Below are positions 1 to 12,871 of a stretch of 64,000 nt of DNA, piece by piece. The notes beneath the pieces are model-generated. The model had not been told where the DNA came from. It saw only the letters and a list, made by a program, of their open reading frames with translations, and did no database searches. Positions within the stretch are counted from its first letter, which is position 1. Every line of letters begins with the position of its first letter. A program made the translations under genes and the position numbers. The stretch is taken from the NCBI GenBank assembly GCA_018287875.1, contig JAGVVL010000002.1, forward strand, positions 2,604,001 through 2,668,000, written 5' to 3'. The DNA comes from Nigrospora sphaerica. Lineage: Eukaryota; Ascomycota; Sordariomycetes; Amphisphaeriales; Apiosporaceae.

Positions 1-1545
1 GTTTTGATTTCCTCTGCACCGCAGCGTTACTACCGCGGGAGTCAAGATGGCCTTCTGCCGCTTGGCGCCCCTGCCCAGGTTGTATATAGGTAGTAAAAGT
101 CTCGAGTTGTGACAGCACATGCTTCATCCTGCGTGTCTTACTTGCTAGGTGCTCCGATGTGCCTGCTGGTGAAATGTTCCTCAAAATATGTACTTACCAA
201 ATAGTTGGCGGCGGCGGCGGCTCCGTCGGTATTTGCGGTAAACGGGAAGGAATCCTTATGGATAGGTCCAAAGCGCATCCAGTTACCTCACTACCTTTTA
301 CGCACCAATTGTGGAAGCATAGAGAAACTGTGTATATAGCATGCTTGTGACACCACTTATGTCTATTCCTTCCTTGTCTTGTCCGTTTCCTCTACAAGTA
401 CGGGCATATATACTACGCTTGTGATGCTGCCACATGGGTAGGTTGATTGTACACGGGATGCCGCCGAGCCACCCAAGCACTTCACGGCGGAGGTGGATAG
501 CACACACTCACTCCAGTGTGGAATCACCAGCAATGGGACGTGCGCGTAGACCGGGGTTTGAAAGCGCCAATCAGGCGCGGCTGTCTTGAGCACGTGTCCG
601 GTGTCAGTTGGTTCGATTGGTCAACAAGTTATGACAATGGCATAGCAAGGTAACAAACTGCATTCTCGAGGATCCATATGGGATGAAAAACCTCTGGCCT
701 CCAAGTACGGTAGGACTGATTGTAGGGCGGGCCTGGCCTGGCTGGCCCGGCTGGTCCGCTGGGGGCCGCCAAGGCAAGACCGAACTGGGCTGCCAAGCGC
801 GAATCGTAGGTTGTCCCGAGCGCTGTCGCATAGGTTGGCATTGAAAGAAGAGTGAGGGACGAATAGGGAAGGGGCAGGCTGATAGATTAAGGTTGTTCTG
901 CATTCAAGCAATGCCGTCCGCCTCATCTTCGCTTCTCTGCTTGTCCTTTACTTAGGCCGCTGGCCTTGCCTTACTGTATCGGGTACTACCTACTGCTTGC
1001 ATCGTATTTTCGGCACCTAGTAGGTACCTCCTCCATCCCATGTTATGGCAGTCAACTCTACATGGTGATGCGCGACTGTTTACTCCGTCATCAGTGCATG
1101 GACGGCCCTGGTTGCCAGATGTAGACTACGATTCCCGCGCTTCCCTGCCCGTACGTGCATGGACCTGCGCCGGCTCCACTCGGCCATGTCATGTACCCAG
1201 CTCGCTAGTCCCCGCTTGTCTTTCGGTCCAGGCCATCCATCATCCATCCGTGAATCAATCCAGTTTTGGGTGCTCCTCCCGGTGCTCCATCACGACGTAG
1301 ACACCTGAAGAGACAGAGGGAACAGAAAAAGTCTTGCCTGTTGCCTCTCCTCCTTTTGACCCCCTGGTTTCTTACTTAGCCTGGCAACAAACACTTTTCT
1401 TTTGCTACAGATACCACCGGTGTTACTGCCGTCTCTGCCCGATTAACTCGATTGCCGCAGCGACTGCGTAAACACCTTGCCGTATCCCGAAGCTCTGCTT
1501 TGCTGCGCTGCGCTCCCCCGAGTCTAAAAAGGCCGGCCGCCCACG
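1..1545. other. Intergenic region upstream of the VTC gene
   Basis: No convincing gene is present: the open frames here lack recognisable domains and are short. The last 250 bases before the ATG at 1546 are pyrimidine-rich and are probably promoter and 5' UTR. A CACGTG hexamer lies at 591-596, listed separately. A gene ending before the window cannot be excluded. Confidence 0.6.
591..596. promoter_or_regulatory. CACGTG palindrome, possible Pho4/NUC-1-type site
   Basis: CACGTG is the core of the binding site of the phosphate regulators Pho4 (yeast) and NUC-1 (Neurospora), and yeast VTC genes are induced by phosphate starvation. It lies about 950 bases upstream of the VTC start codon. This is a single hexamer, it also matches any E-box factor, and the distance is long, so the assignment is inference only. 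Confidence 0.2.
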
Positions 1546-3920
1546 ATGCGTTTCGGCAAGACTCTGCGCGAGTCCATCTATCCAGAATGGCAGGACCAAT
1601 ACATGGATTATGCGAAGCTCAAGAGCATGCTGCGCGAGGACCGCCAGGACGACGACCAGCCCTGGACCGAGGAGGATGAGAACCGCTTCTGCGACGAGAT
1701 CTTCAACGTCCAGCTCGAAAGGGTCGCCGTCTTCCAGGAACAGAGGCTGAGCGCCCTCAAGGACCGCATCGAGGCCGCTTTGGACACGCTGCGGGCAATG
1801 GCCCCGACTGACGAACAGCCCAAATCCGAGAGTGACATCGCCCGCCTGAAGGAGATCAAGGCCGAACTGGACTCCGTCACCAACGAGGTGCGTGAGCTCA
1901 AGAAGTACAGCAGCACCAACTACACCGGCTTCCTCAAGATCGTTAAGAAGCACGACCGCAAGCGCGGTGACCGCTACAAGGTGCGCCCGCTCATGCGCCT
2001 GACGCTGTCCAACCGCGGCCTCAACTCCGAAGCCGCCTACACGCCGTTGCTGAAGAAGGTATCGGCCATGTACTACATCATCAACAAGGAACTGGACGAG
2101 GGCGAGAACCCTCACGCCCCCGACCTGGAGCACCAGGAGGAGGTCCACAATGGCGAGCGATACACGGCCCACAAATGTAAGTGCCCATGGACGGCGATGT
2201 CGGCCGCCTGGTGCCGCGCCGAGCTAACCTGAACTCCCTCCCAGTCTGGGTCCATCCCGACAACCTGCTCGAGGTCAAGGCTCTGATCGGCCGGCGCCTG
2301 CCTGCCCTTGTGTACAGCGACTTGGCCTCCAAGGAGGTCGACGGGGGCGAGGACCCCAGCATCACCTCGCTTTACTTCGACAACTCCAAGTTCGACCTCT
2401 ACACCCGCAAGGCTGAGCGACAGACGGATGCCTCGTCGATGCGGCTACGATGGTACGGCCAGCTCAGCACCAAGCCCGACATTCTGTTGGAGCAGAAGAT
2501 CATCTATGACAACGGCAGCAGCGAAGAGAAAAAGTTTACGATCAAAGACAAGTACGTCAAGGCGTTCCTGGACGGAAAGTACAGCATGGAGAAAACGCTG
2601 GAGAAGATGAGCCGGCAAGGACACGAAGCCGACGAGGTCGAGTCGTTTCGCACGACGGTGCAGGAGATGCAGAAGTTCCTCATCGAGAACAAGCTGGAGC
2701 CGGTCCTGCGCGCCAATTATGCCCGCACTGCGTTTCAGAAGCCGAACGACGACCGCGTGCGCATCTCGATCGACTCCAATATCGCCTTCATCCGAGAGGA
2801 TACTCTGGACCGCGACAGACCCTGCCGCGATCCCCAACAGTGGCACAGGACCGACATCGACGACAGCAACATGGTGTACCCCTTCAAAAACATCAACCAG
2901 AGCGAGGTGTCCAAGTTCCCCTACTCGGTACTGGAGATTAAGATCAAGGAGGACGCCAACCGCAAGTGGCCGGCCTGGGTCGAGGACCTCATGGCGTCGC
3001 ACCTTGTCCATGCGACCCCTCGCTTCTCCAAGTTCGTCCACGGCGTTGCTTCTCTGTTTGAGGACTACGTGAACAACCTGCCGCTGTGGCTCACGGACCT
3101 GGAGACGGACATTCGCAAGGATCCCCAGAAGGCGTTTGACGAGGAGGAGCAGAGGAAGGCTTCCCATGCCGCGAACGCGCAAGTCGTTGGTAGTTTTCTC
3201 GGCAAGCAGACGGGCTCCTACCGGCCCGCGGCGAGCTCGCCTGTGGGCAAGTCATACCTGTCGGGGCGTGTTGCAGCCGAGACGGCCGCCTCTGGGCCGG
3301 CCGACCGGGGCCCTGCTGAAGGTAGCGAGGGGGTAGAGGGGGCCGAAGGGGCCGAGGGGGCCGAGGGGGCCCAAGATGAGGCGGCTGGGCCGCCAGGTAC
3401 CGGTGTCTCCTCGGTGCTGCCCGGCTTTTCCATGGCCAGCTATATTCGCTTCAAGCGGGACCGCACACGGCTGCCCGAGGGTGTCATCAAGCCCAAGGAC
3501 TGGCTCAAGAACGATGGGCCCATGAAGATCGAGCCCAAGGTCTGGCTGGCCAACGAGCGGACTTTCCTCAAGTGGCAGCACATCTGCGTGCTGCTCGGCA
3601 GTCTTGCCGTCGGTCTGTACACGGCCGCCGGCGAGAACTTCATCGCCGAGTGCATGGGCATCGTCTACATCGTCATCGCCGTTATGGCCGGCCTGTGGGG
3701 GTACTTCATGCAGCACAAGCGCAGCCAGATGATCAAGGAGCGCAGTGGCAAGGACTTTGACAACATGATCGGGCCCTTGGCCGTCAGCGTGGCCATGATG
3801 GGCGCCCTGATCCTTAACTTCGTCTTGGCCTACCGTGCCGCCTTTGCCAAGCTCGACGACGGCCATGGCCAATACGACAACACCAGCGTTGCTGCGCAGT
3901 ATCCCATGGGCGAGCTGTAA
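1546..3920 (+). CDS. SPX-VTC-transmembrane subunit of the vacuolar polyphosphate polymerase complex
   Basis: Two exons, 1546-2176 and 2245-3920, with a 68-nt intron (GTAAGT...CCCAG), give 768 residues. The N-terminal SPX domain (about 1-200) starts MRFGKTL and carries the lysine-rich patch KIVKKHDRK that binds inositol pyrophosphates. The VTC tunnel domain (about 211-510) begins FWVHPDNLLEVK and has the RLRWYG strand near 275, LEIKIKED near 438 and PRFSKFVHGVASL near 469, so the basic and acidic residues used by Vtc4 for catalysis seem largely kept. An acidic EGAEGAEG linker (about 570) follows, then three hydrophobic segments (about 653-750) of the DUF202 type. The complex makes polyphosphate from ATP and moves it into the vacuole. 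The tail motif LPLWLTDLETDIRK resembles yeast Vtc2/Vtc3 more than Vtc4, so subunit identity (Vtc4 or Vtc2/3) is open; the VTC assignment itself is secure. Confidence 0.9.
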
Positions 3921-4334
3921 ATGTGGCAGCGGCTGCTGACGGGGCCGCGTTCGGCTTGCGTCCCTCGCGGTATTGGGCCGAAGGCCGCCTGTACAACCTC
4001 TCTCGGTGGGCGCATTCTGAGGTCGGCTTCGTCCAAAGAAGAAAAATAAAGGAAGCAATGAGGTGTGGGTTCTGGATCGGCCGTGGTATGGTTTACACGT
4101 TATAGCTAGAGGACCGTCCTTTTACGATTTTCGTCACTGTCCATGCTTCAATCCGCAATATCAAATGAAAAGTCAAGGAGCTGCATCATCAAGTGCATTC
4201 ATATACTGAACTGGCATCAGCCCGTTCAAAGCTGTCTCGGCCATTGGGCTCATCGCCAACTCAGCGCCAACACTCAGAACCGACGCATAATCATGGCCGG
4301 GACGCCTTTAAATCTATGGATACGCCCAGGTTGT
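3921..4334. other. Convergent intergenic spacer
   Basis: These 414 bases lie between the 3' ends of the VTC and FGGY kinase genes. They should hold both 3' UTRs and polyadenylation signals (an AATAAA is visible near 4045). No gene is seen. Confidence 0.6.
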
Positions 4335-6255
4335 TTATGAGCCGAACTCGTCGACCCATGAAGCCGTGGCCTCGTCCACCTTGCGGCGGTAGGCCTGTTG
4401 GGTGTGGCACTGCTCTAGGAAGACTTCGTACTTGGTGTCAAACAGCTTCTTCTCGCCTTTGGACGTACCGGGCTTGATGAGGCGGCCGGGCTTGCTCATG
4501 CGGTCCATGATATCCCACAGGTTCTCAGTTTGGCCGTCGGCGTTGGCACTCGCGGCCTTGGCGCCCAGCATAGCGGCGCCGTGGACGACGGCGGCGTGCA
4601 CGTAGCGGGGAATCAACAGGGGCTTCTCACAGACGGTGGCAATCAAGTCCATGAGTAGGTCGTTCTGGCATTGCGAGCCCGACATGAATATCGAGGCGAT
4701 CGAGTGACCGGCCTTGTTCATGGCCTCGATGATTTGGCGCGTCTGCAGGGCAATAAACTCCATGGTGGCATAATAATACAGCGCGAGCCCGTCAACTGAT
4801 GAATCGGAGCTGAGGCCAATGATGGAACCCTTCATGTTCGGGTCGGCAATGGGCGAACGGTTGCCCCAGAGGTCGCCGTAGAAGAAGAAGTGTCGGCCGA
4901 GGTACGAGATGGCGGGTGCCCCCGCCTTCTCGGCCATGTCGGCGAGGTGCAGGTTGAGATATTCATAGATGTTCTTGTTGGTCGCCTCAGCTAACACCTT
5001 GGCGTTGGTATGGGCCGGATGGGTTTCAATGACATGTCGCAAGAGCTCGCCCGTGGCCGACTGGCCACCCTCGGCCATCCAGAAATCGGGCAGCAGCACG
5101 TCTCGGTAAGGGCCCCAAACCCCCTTCACGAAAACGGGTTTTTCCGACATGGCCAGATGGCACGTCGAGGTACCGGCCACGGCCGCCAATCGGGTAAAGG
5201 CCTGGTGCAAGTCGTTGGCCTCGAGCGTCTCGTCCGTCTGCCCGTATTGGGTGTCAACCTTGGCACCGACGGTACCGATCCAGCCGGCGTAGGCGTCAAT
5301 GACACCGCTTCCGACAGCAATGCCAGCCGGAATTCCCAGCTCCCGGCTGGCTTTCTCGGAGAGATGGCCGACCAGTTCGCCAGCACTAAGGTACTTACCG
5401 TTCTGCCGAGCAGGGGCGTTCCGTTAGCGGCCAAAGCAGGAAAGGGTGAAGATGGAACAGAGAAGGAAAAGGCTCACCACCCCGTCGACGCCACCCATGC
5501 GCTTGAAGTTGTCCTTGACCAGGTCGCCCAGGCCGATGGTGTGGTAAAAGTCCTCTTGCCAGCCCTTGACGCTTCCGTCGACACCGACAGGAACGTAGCC
5601 CTGCTTACAGACCGTGCTGCAGAAGCTCCGCGTTTCGCTGCCCGTGGCGAGATGGGTCAAGGCGTCGGCGAGATCGTAGAACTTGCAGCGGTCAAAAAGC
5701 TCAGGGGGCATGTTGTTCTTCAGCCACAGGACCTTGGGGATTTCCATCTCGATGCTCATCTTCCCGCCGACGTAGCGCAGCAGGTTGTGACCGGTGGCGT
5801 TAATCTTCTCCGTCTCCTCGACGGGGCGGTGGTCCAGCCACAGGATGACGTTGCGGGCGTTGCCATCGTCCTCGAAGCTGGGGCCCGTCACAGTGACGGG
5901 CTCGTCAGTGTCCTCAAAGAAGACGGCCAGCGAACAGGTGGCATCGAAGCCGATGCCCTTGATGGTGCCGGGGTCGATGTTGGACTGGTGGACCACCTTG
6001 TTGACGCAGTGACAGATGCAGGCCCAGATGTCCGTGGTGGATTGTTCCTGGGCGGCGGGCGCCGGTCAGCTCGAGGCAGGGATGAGCGGGCGGGAGGTGT
6101 CTCACATAGTAGCCCGTCTGCGGCTGCCAGAGCTTGATGGGCTCCGAGGCCAAGGCCTTGATGTCTCCCGAGGAGTCGATCAAGCAGGCTCTTGCGGAGC
6201 CGGTGCCCACGTCAATGCCGACAAAGTGGTCCTGAGCAATGTGGTCAATGGCCAT
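4335..6255 (-). CDS. FGGY-family carbohydrate kinase (D-ribulokinase-like)
   Basis: Three exons on the minus strand (6255-6106, 6047-5478, 5402-4335; introns 58 and 75 nt, both phase 0) encode about 595 residues. The start MAIDHIAQDH leads into the phosphate-binding loop GIDVGTGSARACLID (12-26), typical of the actin-like ATPase fold of sugar kinases. The second half has GSGVIDAYAGWIG, GTSTCHLAMS and FMSGSQCQNDLLMDLI followed by GAAMLGAKAA, matching the C-terminal nucleotide-binding lobe. The closest recognised group is yeast YDR109C and human FGGY, which phosphorylate D-ribulose; substrate is inferred from family only. It converges on the VTC gene and is divergent from the next plus-strand gene. 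Confidence 0.88.
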
Positions 6256-9200
6256 GTTTGGGTGCGTTGCGTATGGGGGGTGGGGAGAGGGTGCCGGTAT
6301 AGGGTGCGTGCTGAAGGGGGGAGGGAAGGGGAGGGGGAGATACGAAGCTGCTAAGAAACCTAAGAGGTGGGCACACGTACGTTCTCGATGTGGATGACGT
6401 TACGGGAGCTTGGTAGCCGTCAGCACAAGTCAAGAGAGAGAGCGGAGTGTCAACAATAAGACACGGGCACGCGGCCGATCGTCTCTTGCAGGTCTCACGG
6501 GTGGGCGGCGACGCTGGCGGACGAGGTGCTGGGCGATGCCGGCTAGCAACACGAGCAAACAAACACACACGGCAGGTACGTACTCCATGTTGGCCATGTT
6601 GAGAAACCGGGGAACTCGGAGGAGGTAAGGCGAGGCAAGGCGAGACGAGGCGTTGGCCAGACCGGTGCCGGTGTAGGGAGCAGATGGGCGATACGTCGTC
6701 AGTTAGGGCGTTTGCTCGCTCGCTACGCTGCTCGGCCGGGCTCCTGCGGGAGGGGAGGCCGTCCAGGGGATGGGTGGCTCTCAACAGTCGCGGCCGGAGG
6801 TCCAACGAACGAACCAGGGCGGCAGCATGTACAGGCGACTAAGTTCCGGCGGCTTCACACAAAAAGAGACGAGCGGTGACTGTGTGACCTGGGCTAAGCC
6901 GGGATTGATGGGATCAGATCCAACAGGTCGGCAGGGTCGCGGTCTTATGGGTGGTAGGGATACTGGGTTATTAGTCCGTGAGGTTGGGAAGAAGCAACTC
7001 GTGCAAGCTGGATGGACGACTGGGACTACTTGACGGTAGGTCGGTACTGGATAGATACTTTACTTCGTTTATACAGCCGCTTCCTGGTAACCATGTACCT
7101 GCTCCTCGGGTATGGCCATGGGCTTCCTCCCCCCATCCCCCGCCGCCTGATATGACGCCCACCCCCCGCCATCGCTACCCAGCCGATATGCAACGAATGT
7201 GCACGCCTCGTTGCCTACTTCGTACATGTTGCCATGGGCGGTCCACTCTCCCTTGGCGAGGCAGGCCGGCAGCCACGGCACCCGATAGGACGGCGACGTG
7301 CCCTCTCTGCGTTAAACCGGGGGTGTTGCGAGGGCCGACAATCATGAAGATTCACTTCCTGGCGGATGGCAGGCCCCCTCCGACGTAGCCCGACAGCCCT
7401 GAGCCCCACCGCCGTGACGCGAATGGTTGCCGCCATCGGTATGCCAGCACCATTTCCTCAGAGAATAACTCCGCTCCGCTCGCGGGGTGGCGTCCTGAGC
7501 TCATAGTACATGGGCAGATGCGTGGCATGCGTCGACTGCCAATACGCTTTCATCATTTCCCGGTTTCCCATGCAAGTCCTCTCTCGCCGCCCCCTCGACC
7601 TTTGACGGGCGCTGGGGCCATCACCCGCTGATCCTTTCCCGAGCTCGAGCAGCTCCCGTGTCCAGGTTCAGAAAGTCTGCCTCTCCCCAGAGCTCCAGGA
7701 GCTCCAGCGTGGGGTGTGGGTGTGCGGGGGATAGCACGGACATCGTACTGTTAAACGCTGGCGCCGGGTTGGGGACCGGGGGCCGAGGAGGGGCAAACGG
7801 GTCAAGGGTCACGCTGGCTACACGATCTACTGAGTAGACGCTTCTCGCACCCGCTCCCTTTCCCGCATGCCCACCGAAGAAGCTGTACGAGATGGACGAG
7901 TCGTGATGTGGGGGGTTCTGGTCACCACACAGCACCAACCCAGGGGTGACGGGAAGTCTCCCTGTCTGTCCTGAGGGGGTGCCTCAACCCACCCCCGCCC
8001 GTATACAGTGATCCCGTCAACCCGCACCACGCGAATTTGACATTAACGTACACAACCGACGAACTGGCAGGCCAGACATGGATGTATACCTATATGGTAC
8101 GTATTTACATATGATAGCCATTCAAGTTGTCATGCCTCACCTCTCGCTCAAGGAATGACTGGCGGAGGCTCAAGGGGGGAGGGCTCGTCACAGCGGTGGG
8201 GGTGTCAGAGGAACCTGCCAGCAGTGTTGGTATCCATTCGTACTTCTTTACGGTAGGTATACTCCGTACGATGCATCCATACCTGTTGACCGACTTGTCC
8301 TGTTGGCTGGCTTGCCGTGAGGACCGTTGTAATCCCCGTCGCGACGACACACGTACCGACTCAAACTGGAGATAGAAAAGACAGAGAGGGCTTTCACTGA
8401 CCGACCACAGCTTCACTGACCACTGGCCACCAGTGCCGTCAACCTTACTGCCCGTGTAGATAGTGCTGCCCACCTCCCATGTGCCATGGACCTTATACCT
8501 AGATGGTACCTATCCAGTACGGAGTAGGCAGGGCATGTCTGGCCTGGTCCAGGTGGCCGGATGACGCAGTTGGCAGGTCTGGTTGGGCTCTCAACCTTCG
8601 GCAATCATGAGCAGTACTAGTATCGTATATAGGTGTTGCCCATCTCGGACACCGTGAATGCTGCTGCAAGGGGTTGCACGGCTGCACGAGGGCTTGATGA
8701 GGGCTTTCGTGTTTCTTTTCCCTGGATACGAATTACTATGTACATGCTTACCTGCCCTACCTCGTCTTCATTATCAAGCCCGTGGATACCTACACGGCTT
8801 TTTACATTGGTGGGATGGTCCCGCCCGCGACGTCTTCCCGCACTGGAACCGTCTACCATCAATCCTCCAGCCTCTCTACCAATCTTGAAGTCTGCCTCTT
8901 CCCTATTATCACCCTATCCTGCCCCCGCCTTCTTCCCAATTGGAGCGGACAGGAAAGTCAAAGGGGATTAGAACCAAGCGAGACCGGATGATGCATTTCA
9001 ACGCACTCCGCCAGCGAAGTCGTCGACGCGTATTGTCCACGCCAGGCCTCCGCCCTCGCCGTTGCCATTGCGCCATCGTTCGATTGGCCTGTGGCGGAAA
9101 GAGAAATCCATGGACGCCAGTGCTGCCCGTCCATGGATGGATGGAATGGGGTTTTAAACCACGATCCACTCCGGCACTCACTCGCGTCGCTTCCAACATT

Positions 9201-9720
9201 CGCTCGCGTCGCTTCCGGTTTTTATCTCGCTGTCTGCCCAAACGTTAGGGAAAGGCAAATAGGTAAACAACAGTCCAGCGCCTGGCAGCGGTTACTTACT
9301 TCGACCACGTAACCAAAACCTGCTACGCCACTGTCGCATGCACGGACAAAGCAATTCTGCTTCTTCGCGATAATGCAATACCACTAAAGCGTACCGTTCG
9401 TAGACGAGTCCCCAATGCGAACACCTCCGTCAGGTAGCACCTGATGTTTTCGGCCGCACCTGACGAATCGCGGCCTATCATTTCACCATCCTCGGCCCTT
9501 GACGACGCACACGCGCGCACACGCGCACCGCAGCCGATTTAGCCCAGCCCAACCCAGCCCAGCCTCGCCTCGCCTCGCCTCGCCCCATCGCCAAAAGGCC
9601 GCAGCAGCAGCAGCGGCAGCAGAGGCGACGGCAGCAGCAGCACCGGGACAGTCGCTCCTGCAGAATGCAACAAGTCGCTCACATGTCTGTGTCTTCCGAG
9701 ACGCCTGCCCACCCGTAGAC
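6256..9720. other. Long divergent intergenic region
   Basis: This 3.46-kb stretch separates two divergently transcribed genes and should hold both promoters. Open frames here have no recognisable domain and appear to be chance frames in GC-rich DNA. Near the downstream gene lie a TCGCC array (about 9564-9590) and a CAG-rich run (about 9600-9645), probably in the 5' UTR. Two copies of the 9-mer TACGGAGTA (either orientation) are at 8260-8268 and 8518-8526. No RNA gene was recognised. Confidence 0.5.
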
Positions 9721-12265
9721 ATGGCCGAACCGGAGAAGAAAGGCTTCTGGGCAGGCTTGCGCCGGTCCATGAGCAAAGCCCGCCCCGTTGTGGCCGCTGG
9801 CAAGCTGGTGGGCTACTCTGCAACCCCCCAACCCCCTCCAAGATACCCCGGACTGACACGCGTGACTCAGGCAAAGGAGCGACCGCGACGCGGCAGCGCC
9901 GGTGACGGAGATGGGTACGGAAACGGGAATGGCCGTGTATCGCCGCGCCGGCGCCGGCCCACTGATTCCCAGGATGCCGCCAGCATCAGCTCCCGGCGTC
10001 GCCCACGCCGTGCGCGCCTCTACGACACCAAAGGCAAGGGTCGCGAGGGTGAGGGCCGCGGCCGCGGCCATCGCGAACGTGTCCACGAGGCCACGCCTCT
10101 GTCCGAGTGGCCGCCCGAGGACATGGCGAGCGATGAGGAGCTTACGCTGGGACCAGCCATGGAGCTCATCTCGCGCGGCGTGCCGGCGCACAAGGGACAC
10201 AAACGCCCCGTCCCCCACAGGTCGGACCAGTACTACGCCCTCTATACCACCACGGCTGGCAACAAGGGCGACGCCACCGACACGGCCAACGCCCATGACT
10301 CCATGACCCAGCTCATGACGTTGCGCATCCAGGGCTCCAGCGCCCCCGCCTACCCGTGGGACACGCTAGAGCAGCCAAGCTTCGCCTTCAGCGTCGGCAG
10401 CCGGCCCGGCACCATCACTTTGAACCAGTGGGCGAGCCTGTCGAGCGTGATACCGCCGAATATCGAGCTCCGTGACCCTGGCATAGCCCCGCGGGATGTG
10501 AGCCTGCCCCAGATATTCGAGCGCCTCAAGGAGCTCGAAGCTGGCCTGGAAGACGACAACGAGCAGGCCATGTACCGCAACCTGTACAAGCGCCTCCTGC
10601 GGGACCCCGACAAGGCCACGAGTCCGCACCGGGCCATGGACCGGCAAATCACCGACCTGATCATGGTCCTGTCGCGCCCCGATTGGATCGACTTCACCCT
10701 TCCCAAGAACCAAGTCGCCACCAAGTTCATATTCGATCACGATGCCACCAACCAGGAACAGTTTCACAAGTTCTTCCATCAGCTGGTTCTCAGCCTTGAG
10801 CTGGATCTGCGCATCAACTCGGGCCTACACAACGATTGGGCCAAGGAGAAGCTTATGGGGCAGATCCCGCCCAAAATCCAGTGGAATCTGGCTCTATCAC
10901 GGCGGTGGAGAGACAATATTCGAATCGAGGAATACGGCAAGACAGCTGACAAATTGCGACTTCGCTACAAGCTGAGGAAACGCCAGGGTCGCATGCTGAA
11001 GCGCTTCGCGCAGATGATGAAATGGCCTAACCTGGACGACACCCTGGATGCCCTAAGACGCAGAGACGCTGACGGTAGTGCCTTGGAGATTAGCTCCCGT
11101 AAGTTCTCACGGACGCGCAGACACAGACCGTTATACTGAAAAGTCCTGCATCTTTAGACACGATGGCCTTCTTCAGCGGGCTCGTATTGCCCGGGGTAAG
11201 TTGGATAACTCACGCAGCTGTCGTTTTCAGGGAGCCACGGCTGACCACATGAGACAGCCAACGTTCCCCTTCCTAATCATGAACTCGTTGATTGACATCG
11301 ACCCGGACGAGGCGACGGACGCGTTGGCTCTGCTCACCCACCTCCACCCACACTGCGGGTTTCAGTACCGCAACAGCTACACGTACTGGTCCTCGGCCTG
11401 CGTGGTGGGCAAGGTCCTGGCTCCGAGCTGCCTCGAGGTGGCCGGCTGGATCGGCCCGGCACGACTCACGGTCGACCTGGGGCCTTCGGAGATTGCCCGA
11501 ATCCGCTCCCGGAAGCCGCGGCACCGTATCACGGTCGAGGACGTGACATCGATGAGCGAGCGCTCCGACCCGCTCGGGCCACCCGCCGAGGTCTTCCCCG
11601 TCAAGGAGTACAAGCTCCTGGCGCCCGACCCGGACGACGTGATTGACACGGTCCGCGTCGAGCTGCTGAGCCTGCGGAAGCTGCCAGAGCGCCAGGACCA
11701 CGGCCCCGGCTGGTTCGACGCCTCGGTCCAGTTCGCCATCGACGGCGTCTCCTGGCCGCTTCAGCTGACGTACGACGTGTCCTTCATCAACGCCTGGCCC
11801 TGCTCCGAGGGGCCGCACCCACTCTTCTTCGACTACGTCTTCACCGCCATCCGCGCCGACGAGCTCGTCGGCCTCCGTAACTGGGGCAACATGACGGGGC
11901 CGAGCGAGTGGAGCATCAACTCGGCCCCCGCACGCGGAAGCCAGTCGTCCAAGACGGGCCGTCCCCCCTCGAGCGGCGACGACGAGGATGACGAGCGCGT
12001 GCTGGTCGTCAAGGCTTTTGGCGCCAAAGCCAACGAGGTCCTGGCCCGTGCCTGGTGTTCCCACTGGGGCCACAGTGCCGTCGTGGCTGACATGAGAAAG
12101 ACGTGGTAAGCGCTCTGTCCCCTTCTCCCTCGTCTACACGCGCGTGACATGTCACCGGCTGACAGTGGGTTGGTGAGAAGCATGGCCTGCGCCATCCGCG
12201 AGGCCTACGCCGCAACTCTGACCGTGGTGATATTGGTCGAAGACGAGCCCGCTGTGGATGCCTGA
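9721..12265 (+). CDS. Conserved filamentous-fungal protein of unknown function
   Basis: Four exons (9721-11098, 11158-11195, 11258-12105, 12166-12265) join in frame to give 787 residues; introns are 59, 62 and 60 nt. The first ATG, MAEPEKKGFWAGLRR, was chosen because the open frame upstream has no earlier ATG. Residues 1-150 are basic and disordered, with RRRRP and GRGRGH runs. The ordered part starts near 175. The 38-nt second exon encodes TMAFFSGLVLPG, which continues into PTFPFLIMNSLIDIDPD across the next intron. The C-terminus reads ACAIREAYAATLTVVILVE. I recall similar sequences as uncharacterised proteins in other Sordariomycetes, but no domain or function can be assigned. An alternative acceptor at 11230 would make a 35-nt intron, which is too short. 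Confidence 0.75.
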
Positions 12266-12871
12266 TAGGGCGGAGGCCGCCACCTGTATAGACCCCGAGG
12301 ATTTCACACAACACACTTGACTGCTTACGTATACCCCGAGGGAGGAATAGGCCTGCGCAGGAATGGATGCTTGATGGCCATTGCTTCGGGCGGATGGCCG
12401 GTAAAGGGGTTCTTTATGGAGAGCTCTGGCTCTTCTTTCCACTTCGGACTCGCGGCCTGGTCACTGTATCTTGTGCTGCCTAGCGACGCTGTATATCTGC
12501 TAATATTATCCGTCTTGGACCGCGAAGCGCCTGCCGGTAGAAAAGAACGACGCCGCCGTGTTCCTCGGGCGCATGCTATGCCCTGGGATATGTACACCCC
12601 GTGTCCTCAGATTCAAAATGCCTGCAACAGCGCAGGGCGTCTCTGTGCTGTACAAAATACCCAGTACATTAATCAGCGCCCGTTGCCGGTAGACTCGTGT
12701 CCCTTGTTTCTTCTCTTGTACAGTTGCCGCCGGCAGTCGGACTTGTTGGGAAGTCCTCTGATCCAAAGGTTACAAAAACGCCCCGGCCCTGATCAGTCAA
12801 GTGGGCCAGAGCAACTCCCTACACAATTTCCCGTACCATGATACCAATCCTCATGCTGGACCTTCTCACTG
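12266..12871. other. Convergent intergenic spacer
   Basis: About 600 bases between two converging genes. Only short open frames without recognisable content are present; the region should carry both 3' UTRs. Confidence 0.55.

Noticed and set aside
6245..6805. Minus-strand open frame of 186 codons upstream of the FGGY kinase
   Set aside because: Rich in Arg/Pro/Ser with no homology; it overlaps the kinase start region and is probably promoter or 5' UTR sequence.
11231..11257. Alternative upstream acceptor adding nine residues to the 787-residue protein
   Set aside because: It is in frame but would leave an intron of only 35 nt, shorter than fungal spliceosomes usually accept.
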